From Ruminococcus sp. (lineage in GTDB: Bacteria > Bacillota > Clostridia > Oscillospirales > Ruminococcaceae), in the NCBI GenBank assembly GCA_017521805.1, contig JAFXDK010000045.1, positions 1-38,128 of the forward strand: a stretch of DNA of 38,128 nucleotides, written 5' to 3'. Numbering within the stretch: position 1 is the first letter of the stretch; each line of letters starts with the position of its first letter. The notes below the pieces were generated by a model. It did no database searches and was not told where the DNA came from. It saw only the letters and a program-made list of their open reading frames with translations. Positions 15,365-23,597 of this stretch are shown here, piece after piece. A program made the translations under genes and the position numbers.

Positions 15365-15625
15365 ATGTTTGATAAATTAACAGAGAAAACACAGTCGGCT
15401 TTGTTTATGGATGTGGGAATCCACATAAGCGGAAATCGCGAGCTTATACTTGAAAATTGCCGAAGAATTGAAGAATGCAGCGATGTCCTCATGTCTCTTT
15501 CCTGCGGCAGAATACTTGTAAATATATGGGGAAGCGAGCTTCGGGCATACGATTACAAAACAGGAGGCATTGTAATTCGCGGCAAAATTTCCCGAGTTGA
15601 ACTTGAAGAAAGGAGAAGCAGATGA
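15365..15625 (+). CDS. yqfC: Sporulation protein YqfC
   Basis: The 86-residue protein matches the small YqfC family in size and pattern: 'GIHISGNRELILENCRRIEE' then 'LSCGRILVNIWGSELRAYDY' and 'GGIVIRGKISRVEL'. It is likely a mostly beta protein related to the YabP family. GGAGG precedes the start by six bases. Its last four bases overlap the yqfD start (ATGA), so the two are coupled, as in other spore formers. Function in spore formation is not defined at the molecular level. Confidence 0.9.
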   Translation: MFDKLTEKTQSALFMDVGIHISGNRELILENCRRIEECSDVLMSLSCGRILVNIWGSELRAYDYKTGGIVIRGKISRVELEERRSR

Positions 15626-16785
15626 AAAATCAGATACGAGGCTGTGTAAAAATTAACGCTCAGGGAAAAAATCTCTACGGTTTTATAAATCACCTGCACT
15701 CGAAAAGAATCGCCATTTTTCGCCAATATGTCAAAAATGGCACGCTGTCAGCAGAAATATACCGCACCGATCTTGACGATGTACGTGAAATTGCCAATGA
15801 AACTGATATAAAACTGACATATTTCGAATATGACACCATTTCAAATGAAATTATACGCAGACGGGGCAGATTCGGCATTATACTTGGAATAATCCTGATT
15901 CTTGGTGCGTCGCTCTACTTTTCAAGTGTTGTTGTTACCATAGAAATTCAGGGAAATACCACCGTCAGCGATACTGTTATTATGTCGGCACTTTCAGAAA
16001 TCGGAATTGAAGAGGGTACGCAATTCGGACAGATTAACTATGTATGGAGCGAAAATCAGCTTCGTCTTATGATTGACAAAATCGCGTGGGTTGGTATGCA
16101 CCGCACAGGACACCGCCTTGTAGTTGAGGTCACGGAAATTGTGGAAAAGCCCGATATGCTTATCGAGCGCATCCCCTGCAACGTTGTAGCGGCACGAGAC
16201 GCTGAAATCGTCAGCACAACAGTTCTGGACGGACAGCTTATGCATATTATAGGTGATTATGTGCTTGCCGGAGATATGCTGATAAATGGTGTAACATCTG
16301 ACATTAACGGAAATATTACACTTCATCATGCAATGGGCGAAATAATAGGCATATACAATGAAACCGTTGAGTTTAACGGAGAATTCACAAAAGAACGTCT
16401 TTTGTCTACAGGAAAAAAAGACAAACGGCGCAAGCTGAAACTGTTCAGCCTTGAAATTCCGCTGTATTTCGGAAAAAATCATTATGAATACTCAAAAAAT
16501 GAGTTGACGGAAAAACCGCTTTATATTTTCGGTAAAAAGCTTCCCATAAGTCTGAAATCCACAGAATACAGCGAAATGTCACGTACTGAAAAACAGCTTG
16601 ACGAGGATACGCTAAGGGCTGAATTAATGGAAAAGGTGTATCTTTACGAAAAAAATTTTTTTGAAAATTGCGAAATTATTGAGAGGGATATTACAGAAAG
16701 CATAACCGACGAGGATATGACGCTTTCTGTAAACTATAAATTAAAAGGCGATATATGCGAACAGCGTGAAATTATGGTGAAATAA
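15622..16785 (+). CDS. yqfD: Sporulation protein YqfD
   Basis: At 387 residues it is near the 398 of B. subtilis YqfD. A cytosolic N-terminal domain (about 1-85) is followed by one membrane span, 'FGIILGIILILGASLYFSSV' (about 86-106). A long extracytoplasmic part starts with a POTRA-like region, 'VVTIEIQGNTTVSDTVIMSA', and includes 'PCNVVAARDAEIVSTTVLDG'. In spore formers it is made in the mother cell under sigma-E. Translation is coupled to yqfC. A strong terminator follows at once. Confidence 0.92.
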   Translation: MKNQIRGCVKINAQGKNLYGFINHLHSKRIAIFRQYVKNGTLSAEIYRTDLDDVREIANETDIKLTYFEYDTISNEIIRRRGRFGIILGIILILGASLYFSSVVVTIEIQGNTTVSDTVIMSALSEIGIEEGTQFGQINYVWSENQLRLMIDKIAWVGMHRTGHRLVVEVTEIVEKPDMLIERIPCNVVAARDAEIVSTTVLDGQLMHIIGDYVLAGDMLINGVTSDINGNITLHHAMGEIIGIYNETVEFNGEFTKERLLSTGKKDKRRKLKLFSLEIPLYFGKNHYEYSKNELTEKPLYIFGKKLPISLKSTEYSEMSRTEKQLDEDTLRAELMEKVYLYEKNFFENCEIIERDITESITDEDMTLSVNYKLKGDICEQREIMVK

Positions 16786-16786
16786 C

Positions 16787-16825
16787 AAAAAGGATTCCAA
16801 AGCATACCTTGGAATCCTTTTTGTT
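16787..16825. terminator. Bidirectional terminator between yqfD and the cellulase gene
   Basis: CAAAAAGGATTCCAA and TTGGAATCCTTTTTG form a stem of about 15 bp with a short loop. T and A runs are built into the stem ends, so it works for both convergent genes. Confidence 0.9.
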
Positions 16826-18906
16826 TATTTCGCTCCGGAAATTATACCCTCCAGAAGCGTATCATTCCATTTCATTGACGTTCTGTTGAGGATTCCATAG
16901 CCGTCATCTCCTCTTGCTATGTTGTTATCCCATACAAAGCATCTGATACCGCGCTTTTTCGCCGATGAAATATAATAATTGTAATATTCGCTCCGTGTGG
17001 AATCATCTGCAATTCCCACACAGCCAAATTCAGCAATAATAAGCGGAGTTCCCTTGTCAATGAATTTCTTCTTCATTGAATCAAATTTAGTATCAAGCTC
17101 CGATTTTTCAGCCTGTCCGAAAGTGGTTATTTCTCCCGAAGCAAACCGCCATGGCGCATAGTAATGTATTGAAACAATAAGATTTCTGTCATTCGGAACA
17201 ATAACGTCATTCATGGCAACTTCTTCGGCACAAGCGCCGTACGCGGAAATAATAAGAGATCTTTCGTTGTTTTTGCCGCCGCTTGCACGGACTGTATCAA
17301 CAAAATCCTGAACATAACGGTTTACAATCGCACGTTCTGCCGCAGTTCCGCCCATCCATTCATTAGCACTGCCGATAGTTCTTGCCTCGTTCATACCCTC
17401 GAAAATAAGCCTGTCGCCGTAATCTGCAAAATATGCCGCAACCTGCTCCCATATCTTCTTGAATTTGACACTATCACCGGCGTATTCCGCTTCTGTGGGA
17501 TTGAACCAGATATAATCATCGTGGTGCATATTGATTATAACGTACATATCGTTATCGTATATATAATCAACGACTTCTTTTACACGGTCAAGCCACTCCG
17601 TCTGGATAGTATCGCCGTCCATATGTTCGCCCCATGTTACAGGAACACGGATAGCGTTGAAGCCTGCATCCTTTACGGATTTTATAAGAGCCTCCGTAGT
17701 TCTGGGATTTCCCCAGCCTGTTTCTGTATCAAGCCCTGTTTTATTAGTATTGTAACACTCAAGGCTGTTTCCGAGATTCCAGCCCACCTTTATATCATCT
17801 ACAATTTCGGCGGAACTGCGGAAACCATAGGATTCTGTCTGCTCTGCCTTTGGCGGCTTATTCTCCGTTTTATCGGGAGTTACTGCCGCTGTTGAGCCGC
17901 CGAGACTATATTTTATTGTAACTGAATCAAGAGTTGCATCTGACTGCTCACTCCACCAATAGCCCAACACGAGCTCACCGTCCTCTGCCGCATAATTTTT
18001 TGCCTGAGATTCAAGAATCCATGTCAGAGAAATTGAGGAATCATCTGTAAATTCCGCAATATCAACTGACTGATATTCGCCCTTTGAAGAATTGTAACCG
18101 AATCCTCCTGTAAACTTTCCGAATCCATCTGCCGCGCTGATATTATACGTCACAGCCTGCGGAACAGCCCCTTTTGGAAGCGAATCCGTAGGGATACGTA
18201 TTGTGTTGTCCTCATCACTGTAGTTGACAGACTTGTTTACATCAATTGTAACCGTATCATCACACGGGATATCGGCTGTACGGGTAATATTGCACACAAC
18301 ATTTTCCACACGCAAACCAGAAGCACCGCCCCACCAGTAGCCGAACATAACATTTCCCTCAGGGGTTATGTAATCGGAAACATCATCGGGAACATTCCAC
18401 GTGATTTCGCCGTATGTACCCTCTGTAGGTGCGTAAAAATCGGGAGTCTGATACCAGTTTTCGCTGTTGGCATCGGGACAGCCTTCGCTTACATCGACAC
18501 CGCAGCCGCCCTTGAACTGTCCAATATCATAACCGTCAGAGGAATAAATTGTAAAAATAAAGGACTTAATTCTGTCACCCTCACGAATAAAATCCGCAAG
18601 AGGAATATTTACCGTATTACTGCCATGCTCCATGCCTATATAAACATTTATGTTCTGCTGTATTCCCAGTTCAGCAGTAACTGTCTCAACAGGACTTATA
18701 TGCTCTGTAGGAGGTTCTGTTGGAGGCACTGTAACAGTTTCTTTTTCAGTAACAGCTTCTGTAACTGTTACATCATCAGTCGTTTTTGTTTCCTCGGGAA
18801 TATTTTTATCGGAAGTTTCCGAGGGAGAATTGATAAGTTTCCTGCTGAATGTTGCTACACAGGCAAGAAGAAGTGCTGAAAAAATAACAGCTATTTTCCT
18901 TTTCAT
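16825..18906 (-). CDS. GH5 endoglucanase with two N-terminal beta-sandwich modules
   Basis: The C-terminal 335 residues are a GH5 barrel resembling subfamily 4: 'VGWNLGNSLE' (374-383), 'IRVPVTWGEHM' (419-429), 'MHHDD', acid/base Glu507 in 'FEGMNEAR', 'VSIHYYAPW' and nucleophile Glu626 in 'IIAEFG'. Upstream are a signal or anchor helix (5-20), a Pro/Thr/Glu linker (30-75) and two tandem modules (about 78-210 and 215-336). Each module ends with 'GYWW', a pattern of carbohydrate-binding modules on Ruminococcus cellulases. There is no dockerin. The N-terminal helix is followed by Arg-Lys and has a poor lipobox ('LLLAC'), so the enzyme may stay anchored to the membrane or be freely secreted. It likely cleaves beta-1,4-glucan; xyloglucan or mannan activity is possible. 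Confidence 0.92.
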   Translation of the reverse strand: MKRKIAVIFSALLLACVATFSRKLINSPSETSDKNIPEETKTTDDVTVTEAVTEKETVTVPPTEPPTEHISPVETVTAELGIQQNINVYIGMEHGSNTVNIPLADFIREGDRIKSFIFTIYSSDGYDIGQFKGGCGVDVSEGCPDANSENWYQTPDFYAPTEGTYGEITWNVPDDVSDYITPEGNVMFGYWWGGASGLRVENVVCNITRTADIPCDDTVTIDVNKSVNYSDEDNTIRIPTDSLPKGAVPQAVTYNISAADGFGKFTGGFGYNSSKGEYQSVDIAEFTDDSSISLTWILESQAKNYAAEDGELVLGYWWSEQSDATLDSVTIKYSLGGSTAAVTPDKTENKPPKAEQTESYGFRSSAEIVDDIKVGWNLGNSLECYNTNKTGLDTETGWGNPRTTEALIKSVKDAGFNAIRVPVTWGEHMDGDTIQTEWLDRVKEVVDYIYDNDMYVIINMHHDDYIWFNPTEAEYAGDSVKFKKIWEQVAAYFADYGDRLIFEGMNEARTIGSANEWMGGTAAERAIVNRYVQDFVDTVRASGGKNNERSLIISAYGACAEEVAMNDVIVPNDRNLIVSIHYYAPWRFASGEITTFGQAEKSELDTKFDSMKKKFIDKGTPLIIAEFGCVGIADDSTRSEYYNYYISSAKKRGIRCFVWDNNIARGDDGYGILNRTSMKWNDTLLEGIISGAK

Positions 18907-18925
18907 TAATTACATTCCTTTTCAA

Positions 18926-18990
18926 TTCGCAGACACTCTGCGAAAACAATCATATATGCTGATTATAGCATATTTTCGCCAATATTGCAA
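18926..18990 (-). promoter_or_regulatory. Cellulase promoter and leader hairpin
   Basis: On the minus strand TTGCAA (18985-18990), 17 bases, TATAAT (18962-18967). The leader then forms a perfect 8-bp stem TTCGCAGA/TCTGCGAA with a 3-base loop (18926-18944), about 20 bases above the start codon. It could protect the mRNA end or bind a regulator. The rest of 18991-19130 shows nothing clear. Confidence 0.65.
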
Positions 18991-19130
18991 CAATTACGGT
19001 ATTTTTAAAATGCAAATAATCTGTGAATGAATTAAATATTACAACGTTCTTTGCAGGAGCGATAATAATAACTCTTTTGCGGCTAAGCTTTTTGAAAGGG
19101 CTGCGCTGCATTTATATAAATATGTTATAA

Positions 19131-19159
19131 TTGACTTTCGGATGAATTTCGTGTATACT
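19131..19159 (+). promoter_or_regulatory. Promoter of the carboxypeptidase gene
   Basis: TTGACT (19131-19136), 17 bases, TATACT (19154-19159), about 53 bases before the start codon. Confidence 0.8.
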
Positions 19160-19212
19160 ATATAATAGGCAAGAATTCGTATGAATAATTAGAATTTTCA
19201 GGAGTTGTTTTA

Positions 19213-20247
19213 ATGAGAAAACTTTTGATATATATTACCGTGATGATATGCTCAGTATTTCTGATGACATCCTGCGGAAAAGATAAAAAAAGTGAAAAAA
19301 GCGGCATGTTCGCCGAAAAGGAAATTGTGACAACAACCCAAACAACAACCACAATATATACAACAAAATCAACAGCAACAAAACATACAACAACACAAAC
19401 ACGAATAACCACAACTACAACAAAAAACATTACAGAATCTCCCACAGAACCGCAGATAAAACTATATACAGCCGCGGCAGTATGTGCGTTAAACGGCGAT
19501 ACCCCGATTTTTGCAGATAATATCCACGATTCCATTGCCCCTGCAAGTATGACAAAGCTTATGACAGCCTGCATTGCCCTTAAATATATGAAGCCTGACG
19601 ATATATTGACAGTAGGCTCCGAATTGGGCTATGTACAGCCATATTCCAGCATGTGCAATATACTGCCGAATCAGAAGTTTACTCTGTACGACCTGCTGAC
19701 AGGTCTGCTTCTTTCTTCGGGTAATGACGCGGCTTATACAATAGCTGTAAACACGGCAAGGATTGAATCAGGAAACGATTCTATGACCGATTCTGAGGCT
19801 ATTGAGCATTTCTGCGGACTTATGAATCAGCTTGCAAATGAACTTGAAATGACAAATACCCATTTTGCAACCCCTGACGGTTGGGATCACTACCAACAGC
19901 TTACAACAATTCATGATTTGATAAAACTGACGAAATATGCCGTGAAAATCAAGGAGATACAGGAAATCACTGCAACTCCGAAAAAAAATGTTACAGCAAA
20001 AACTGGAGAAAGCTTTGACTGGACAAATTCAAACATGCTTCTTCACGAAGAAAGCGATTACTATTGTCCTTACGCTATAGGTACTAAGACGGGCTCAACG
20101 GTACTTGCCGGAAATTGCCTGATATCTGAGTTTTATGTCAATGCAAGAAATTATATAATCATCGTTGCAGGCTGTCCCACTAATGAAAGTCGATTTGAAG
20201 CTACACTTGAATTATTCAACGAATACTGTTTGAATGAAAATAATTAA
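19213..20247 (+). CDS. Lipoprotein D-alanyl-D-alanine carboxypeptidase (S11, PBP5-like)
   Basis: The enzyme trims the terminal D-Ala from peptidoglycan stems. A lipoprotein signal ends at 'LMTSC' (Cys21). A Thr-rich linker (about 39-72) spaces the catalytic domain from the membrane. The three penicillin-binding motifs are in order: S112-M-T-K115, S169-G-N171 and K-T-G in 'IGTKTGSTV' near residue 294. It ends shortly after the catalytic domain; the C-terminal beta domain and amphipathic anchor of DacA are missing, which fits anchoring by the N-terminal lipid instead. CAGGAG precedes the start. It could act in sporulation or vegetative wall maturation. Confidence 0.92.
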   Translation: MRKLLIYITVMICSVFLMTSCGKDKKSEKSGMFAEKEIVTTTQTTTTIYTTKSTATKHTTTQTRITTTTTKNITESPTEPQIKLYTAAAVCALNGDTPIFADNIHDSIAPASMTKLMTACIALKYMKPDDILTVGSELGYVQPYSSMCNILPNQKFTLYDLLTGLLLSSGNDAAYTIAVNTARIESGNDSMTDSEAIEHFCGLMNQLANELEMTNTHFATPDGWDHYQQLTTIHDLIKLTKYAVKIKEIQEITATPKKNVTAKTGESFDWTNSNMLLHEESDYYCPYAIGTKTGSTVLAGNCLISEFYVNARNYIIIVAGCPTNESRFEATLELFNEYCLNENN

Positions 20248-20253
20248 GCGAAA

Positions 20254-20286
20254 TGCCGTGCATATTTTTATGCGCGGCTATTTTTT
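20254..20286 (+). terminator. Terminator after the carboxypeptidase gene
   Basis: GCCGTGCATA and TATGCGCGGC pair over 10 bp (one G-T) and are followed by a T run. Confidence 0.8.
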
Positions 20287-20306
20287 GAAATTTTTTCAGA
20301 AAATAC

Positions 20307-20335
20307 GTGACAAAATAGGAATTATGTGGTATAAT
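20307..20335 (+). promoter_or_regulatory. metG promoter
   Basis: GTGACA (20307-20312), 17 bases, TATAAT (20330-20335). The gap to the start codon is about 50 bases, too short for a T-box leader. Confidence 0.7.
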
Positions 20336-20387
20336 AAATATGCTGATTTCATTCGTCAGCAAATACATCCGAATTGGAGCGATTATT

Positions 20388-22373
20388 ATGTCAAAGAAAA
20401 CTTTTTACATTACCACACCTATTTATTACCCCTCGGGTAATCCACATATCGGTCACAGCTACACAACAGTAGCATGCGACTCTATTGCACGTTTCAAGCG
20501 AATGCAGGGATATGATGTAATGTTCCTCACAGGTACAGATGAGCATGGTCTGAAAATTGAGCAGAAAGCCGCTGAACAGGGCGTTACACCAAAGGAATAC
20601 GTTGATGTTATCGTTGACAAATTCAAGAACCTCTGGCAGTATATGAATATTTCCTACGACAGATATATCCGTACAACCGACGATTATCACGTAGAATCCG
20701 TGCAGAAGATATTCAAAGCACTCTACGATAAGGGATACATCTATAAGGGCGAATATTCGGGAAAATACTGCACTCCTTGCGAAAGCTTCTGGACAGATTC
20801 ACAGCTTGACGAAAACGGCTGCTGCCCCGAGTGTCACAGACCTGTAAAATTTGCCAAGGAGGAAGCATACTTCTTCAAGATGTCACCCTTTGCAGAGCGT
20901 ATTGAGAAACTTCTCCTTGAAACTGACTACCTCCGCCCAAAGACAAGAGCAATTGAGCTTGTAAACAACTTCATCAAGCCCGGTCTGGAGGATCTCTGCG
21001 TATCACGTACAACTTTCAAATGGGGCGTTCCCGTTTCATTTGACGACAAGCACGTTGTTTATGTATGGATTGACGCACTTTCCAACTACATCACAGCTCT
21101 CGGCTATATGAACGACAAGTATGATGATTTCGAAAAATACTGGAGCGCTGATGTTCATATGGTTGCAAAGGATATTATGCGATTCCACGCTATTATCTGG
21201 CCTGCAATGCTTATGGCGCTTGACCTGCCCCTTCCTAAGCATCTTGCAGTTCACGGCTACATCACAATGCAGAGCAAGGGCGGCGAAAGCGTAAAGATGT
21301 CCAAATCTCTCGGCAACGTAGTTGACCCATTTGTACTGGGCGAGCGTTACGGCTGTGACGCTATCAGATACCATATTCTGCGTGAAATGGCTCTCGGTGC
21401 TGACAGCCTTTTCTCCAACGAGATTATGATTAACCGTATCAATTCCGACCTTGCTAACGGCTTCGGAAACCTTGTTTCACGTACTGTTGCTATGGCTGAC
21501 AAGTATTTCGGCGGAACTATCCCTTCTGACCGTCAGGCTGACGCTATCGACGATGATTTCAAGAATGTTGTTCTCGGTGCTGTATCAGCTGTTGAGGCTG
21601 CTATGGACGAAACTAAGATTAAACAGGCTCTTGAAGAAATCTTCAAGGCTGTTGACCGCGCTAATAAATATATTGACGAAACTGAGCCTTGGAAGCTTGG
21701 CAAGGACGAATCCGCAAAGGGCAGACTTGCAACTGTTCTGTACAATCTCCTTGACGGTATCAGAATTATTTCAACTCTCCTTAGCCCATTTATGCCTGCA
21801 ACTATGCCTGAGGTATGGAAGCAGATTGGCGCAACTGAGGCTGATGTGGTTTATGATAAGCTGTCCGTGTTCGGTGTTCTCCCCGAAAATGTAACAGTAT
21901 GCAAGGGTGCAATCCTGTTCCCAAGAATTGACGTTGACAAGGAAATCGAGGAACTTAACTCAATTATTCAGAAGAATATGGAGACTGCACAGGCTAACCT
22001 TTCCGCTGAAGAAAAGGGCAAAGCTCCTGCTGAAAAAATTGAACTTGCAGAGGAAATCACAATTGAGGATTTTGCTAAGGTTGAGTTGAGATGCGCTAAA
22101 ATCCTCTCTGCTGAAAAGGTAAAGAAGTCCGATAAGCTTCTCTGCTTACAGCTTGATGACGGCATGGGCGGCAGACAGGTTGTTTCGGGAATTGCTGAAT
22201 ACTACACTCCTGAGGAGCTTGTTGGAAAGAAAATTCAGCTTGTGGCAAATCTCAAGCCTGTAAAGCTTCGCGGAGTTGAAAGCTGCGGTATGATTTGCGC
22301 TTCTGATACTCCCAACGGTGTAAAGGTGCTGTTCCTTGATGACAGTATTCCCTGCGGTGCGAAGATTAGATAA
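20388..22373 (+). CDS. metG: Methionyl-tRNA synthetase
   Basis: The class I enzyme charges tRNA-Met. The 661-residue protein has 'YYPSGNPHIGHSYTT' (HIGH motif), a zinc knuckle with 'CTPCESF' and 'CCPECHRP' near 125-148, and 'KMSKSLGN' near residue 303. After the anticodon-binding helices a C-terminal EMAP/Trbp111-type tRNA-binding domain (about 555-661) begins 'TIEDFAKVELRCAKILSAEK', giving a dimerising long form. I place the start at 20388 behind TTGGAGC; the upstream in-frame ATG at 20340 lacks a ribosome site and is too near the promoter. Single-gene unit. Confidence 0.97.
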   Translation: MSKKTFYITTPIYYPSGNPHIGHSYTTVACDSIARFKRMQGYDVMFLTGTDEHGLKIEQKAAEQGVTPKEYVDVIVDKFKNLWQYMNISYDRYIRTTDDYHVESVQKIFKALYDKGYIYKGEYSGKYCTPCESFWTDSQLDENGCCPECHRPVKFAKEEAYFFKMSPFAERIEKLLLETDYLRPKTRAIELVNNFIKPGLEDLCVSRTTFKWGVPVSFDDKHVVYVWIDALSNYITALGYMNDKYDDFEKYWSADVHMVAKDIMRFHAIIWPAMLMALDLPLPKHLAVHGYITMQSKGGESVKMSKSLGNVVDPFVLGERYGCDAIRYHILREMALGADSLFSNEIMINRINSDLANGFGNLVSRTVAMADKYFGGTIPSDRQADAIDDDFKNVVLGAVSAVEAAMDETKIKQALEEIFKAVDRANKYIDETEPWKLGKDESAKGRLATVLYNLLDGIRIISTLLSPFMPATMPEVWKQIGATEADVVYDKLSVFGVLPENVTVCKGAILFPRIDVDKEIEELNSIIQKNMETAQANLSAEEKGKAPAEKIELAEEITIEDFAKVELRCAKILSAEKVKKSDKLLCLQLDDGMGGRQVVSGIAEYYTPEELVGKKIQLVANLKPVKLRGVESCGMICASDTPNGVKVLFLDDSIPCGAKIR

Positions 22374-22470
22374 GATATGTTGATTATTATGGGCGGATAA
22401 TCTCCGCCTGTAATTTCAAGAATAAATTTAAAGGTTCCCTTTAGATTTTTCGACAAAAACAGGTGGTATT

Positions 22471-22947
22471 ATGGAATACATTACATTAAAATGCAGTCAT
22501 TGTGAAAAGAAACTGCTTACTTACAATCCCACATCACGAAAATACAAAAGTCCGCTGAAAAAATGCAAAAAGTGCGGAACGGAATATCTCGACCCTCGCT
22601 GCCACGAAATTGCGGCTGAGGGGATTCCCGCTGATACGTTCAGTATTCCGTCGTATCTTGTTCTGATTGCAGTTGGCGGACTTATCATCTGGAGAGGATT
22701 ATATTTATTCAGCAGATGTCATCTGAACACATCTGACAGTCTCCCGTGGCTTATGCCCACGGCATTCACAATAATGGGCATTGTATTCGCCCTTTGGGGA
22801 CTTATTGAGATTATTTCCATTGCAACAGGCAAAAAAGCAGAAAAATTCGAACGATTAAGACAGGAATCGGAAGAACGGCTTCTTGACAACAGTTATGCCC
22901 GTACACTGCTTAATTTAGGATATTGCATCCCAGAAAAATACATATAA
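22471..22947 (+). CDS. Small zinc-ribbon membrane protein
   Basis: I do not recognise this 158-residue protein as a named family. An N-terminal rubredoxin-like zinc ribbon has the pairs 'CSHC' (about 8-11) and 'CKKC' (about 32-35). Two hydrophobic spans follow (about 62-82 and 92-118), then a charged cytosolic helix 'KKAEKFERLRQESEERLLD'. AGGTGG precedes the start. It forms a probable two-gene unit with the next membrane protein, 12 bases on. The zinc ribbon suggests a protein- or nucleic-acid-binding head at the membrane. Confidence 0.75.
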   Translation: MEYITLKCSHCEKKLLTYNPTSRKYKSPLKKCKKCGTEYLDPRCHEIAAEGIPADTFSIPSYLVLIAVGGLIIWRGLYLFSRCHLNTSDSLPWLMPTAFTIMGIVFALWGLIEIISIATGKKAEKFERLRQESEERLLDNSYARTLLNLGYCIPEKYI

Positions 22948-22959
22948 GGAGTTTTAAAC

Positions 22960-23553
22960 ATGAGCAGAGGTTTTAAATTATTTTTAGGAGTATTAATGGT
23001 ACTCGGAATTGCAGTATATCTTATAGCTACAGCAATTTTTGATATGACAAACAAAGAAGATTTGCACACTGTAAATATCGATATGGCAACAGAAGTTCTT
23101 GAAGTTGAACATTCAATCAGCGGATTGATTCCAATGGGAACTGACCATTACTATATTGGCATCAACGAGGATACTGCTGAGGCGTACATAATAAAAGCAC
23201 CCAAAAAATGGCTTGATGATAATTTCGGTGTAGATAAAATGGCTCGCAAGGCAGGCGGTCTGGATATTACAGCATTGGCAAAATCCATAACCGATTCAGA
23301 AACAAGAAATGCAATCAGCAGCAATGTTTCACAGGTGGACGGGCTTACCTATCCCGTAGGAACAAATTATCTGGACACTGGCTATAAATCAAAAATTGTA
23401 ACAAAGCTTATACTTTTTGCGGGAATGTTGTTTTTAGCAATTTCAGGTTTTGTGATAATGAAAAAAGGCAGGGAATCAGCACGTGTATTATCAATAATCT
23501 TTGGTGTATTATTCTTAGCATGGTGCATTGCTTTTCTTATTTTAATTGTTTAA
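22960..23553 (+). CDS. Membrane protein of unknown function
   Basis: Not recognised. The 197-residue protein has one N-terminal span (about 6-27), an extracellular domain of about 110 residues (about 30-142; 'VLEVEHSISGLIPMGTDHYY', 'APKKWLDDNFG'), and two C-terminal spans (about 147-164 and 175-196). The layout is that of a small surface-exposed domain held by three helices. AAGGAG lies upstream. It appears cotranscribed with the zinc-ribbon protein. Confidence 0.7.
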   Translation: MSRGFKLFLGVLMVLGIAVYLIATAIFDMTNKEDLHTVNIDMATEVLEVEHSISGLIPMGTDHYYIGINEDTAEAYIIKAPKKWLDDNFGVDKMARKAGGLDITALAKSITDSETRNAISSNVSQVDGLTYPVGTNYLDTGYKSKIVTKLILFAGMLFLAISGFVIMKKGRESARVLSIIFGVLFLAWCIAFLILIV

Positions 23554-23560
23554 TTTACAA

Positions 23561-23591
23561 AAATGCCGATATCGCGATGATATCGGCATTT
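23561..23591. terminator. Terminator between the membrane-protein pair and the LRR-dockerin gene
   Basis: AAATGCCGATATC and GATATCGGCATTT form a perfect 13-bp stem around five bases. It serves both convergent genes. Confidence 0.88.
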
Positions 23592-23597
23592 GTTTGT

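Noticed and set aside
20336-20387. Possible T-box leader before metG
   Set aside because: About 50 bases separate promoter and start; no specifier loop or T-box sequence is seen.
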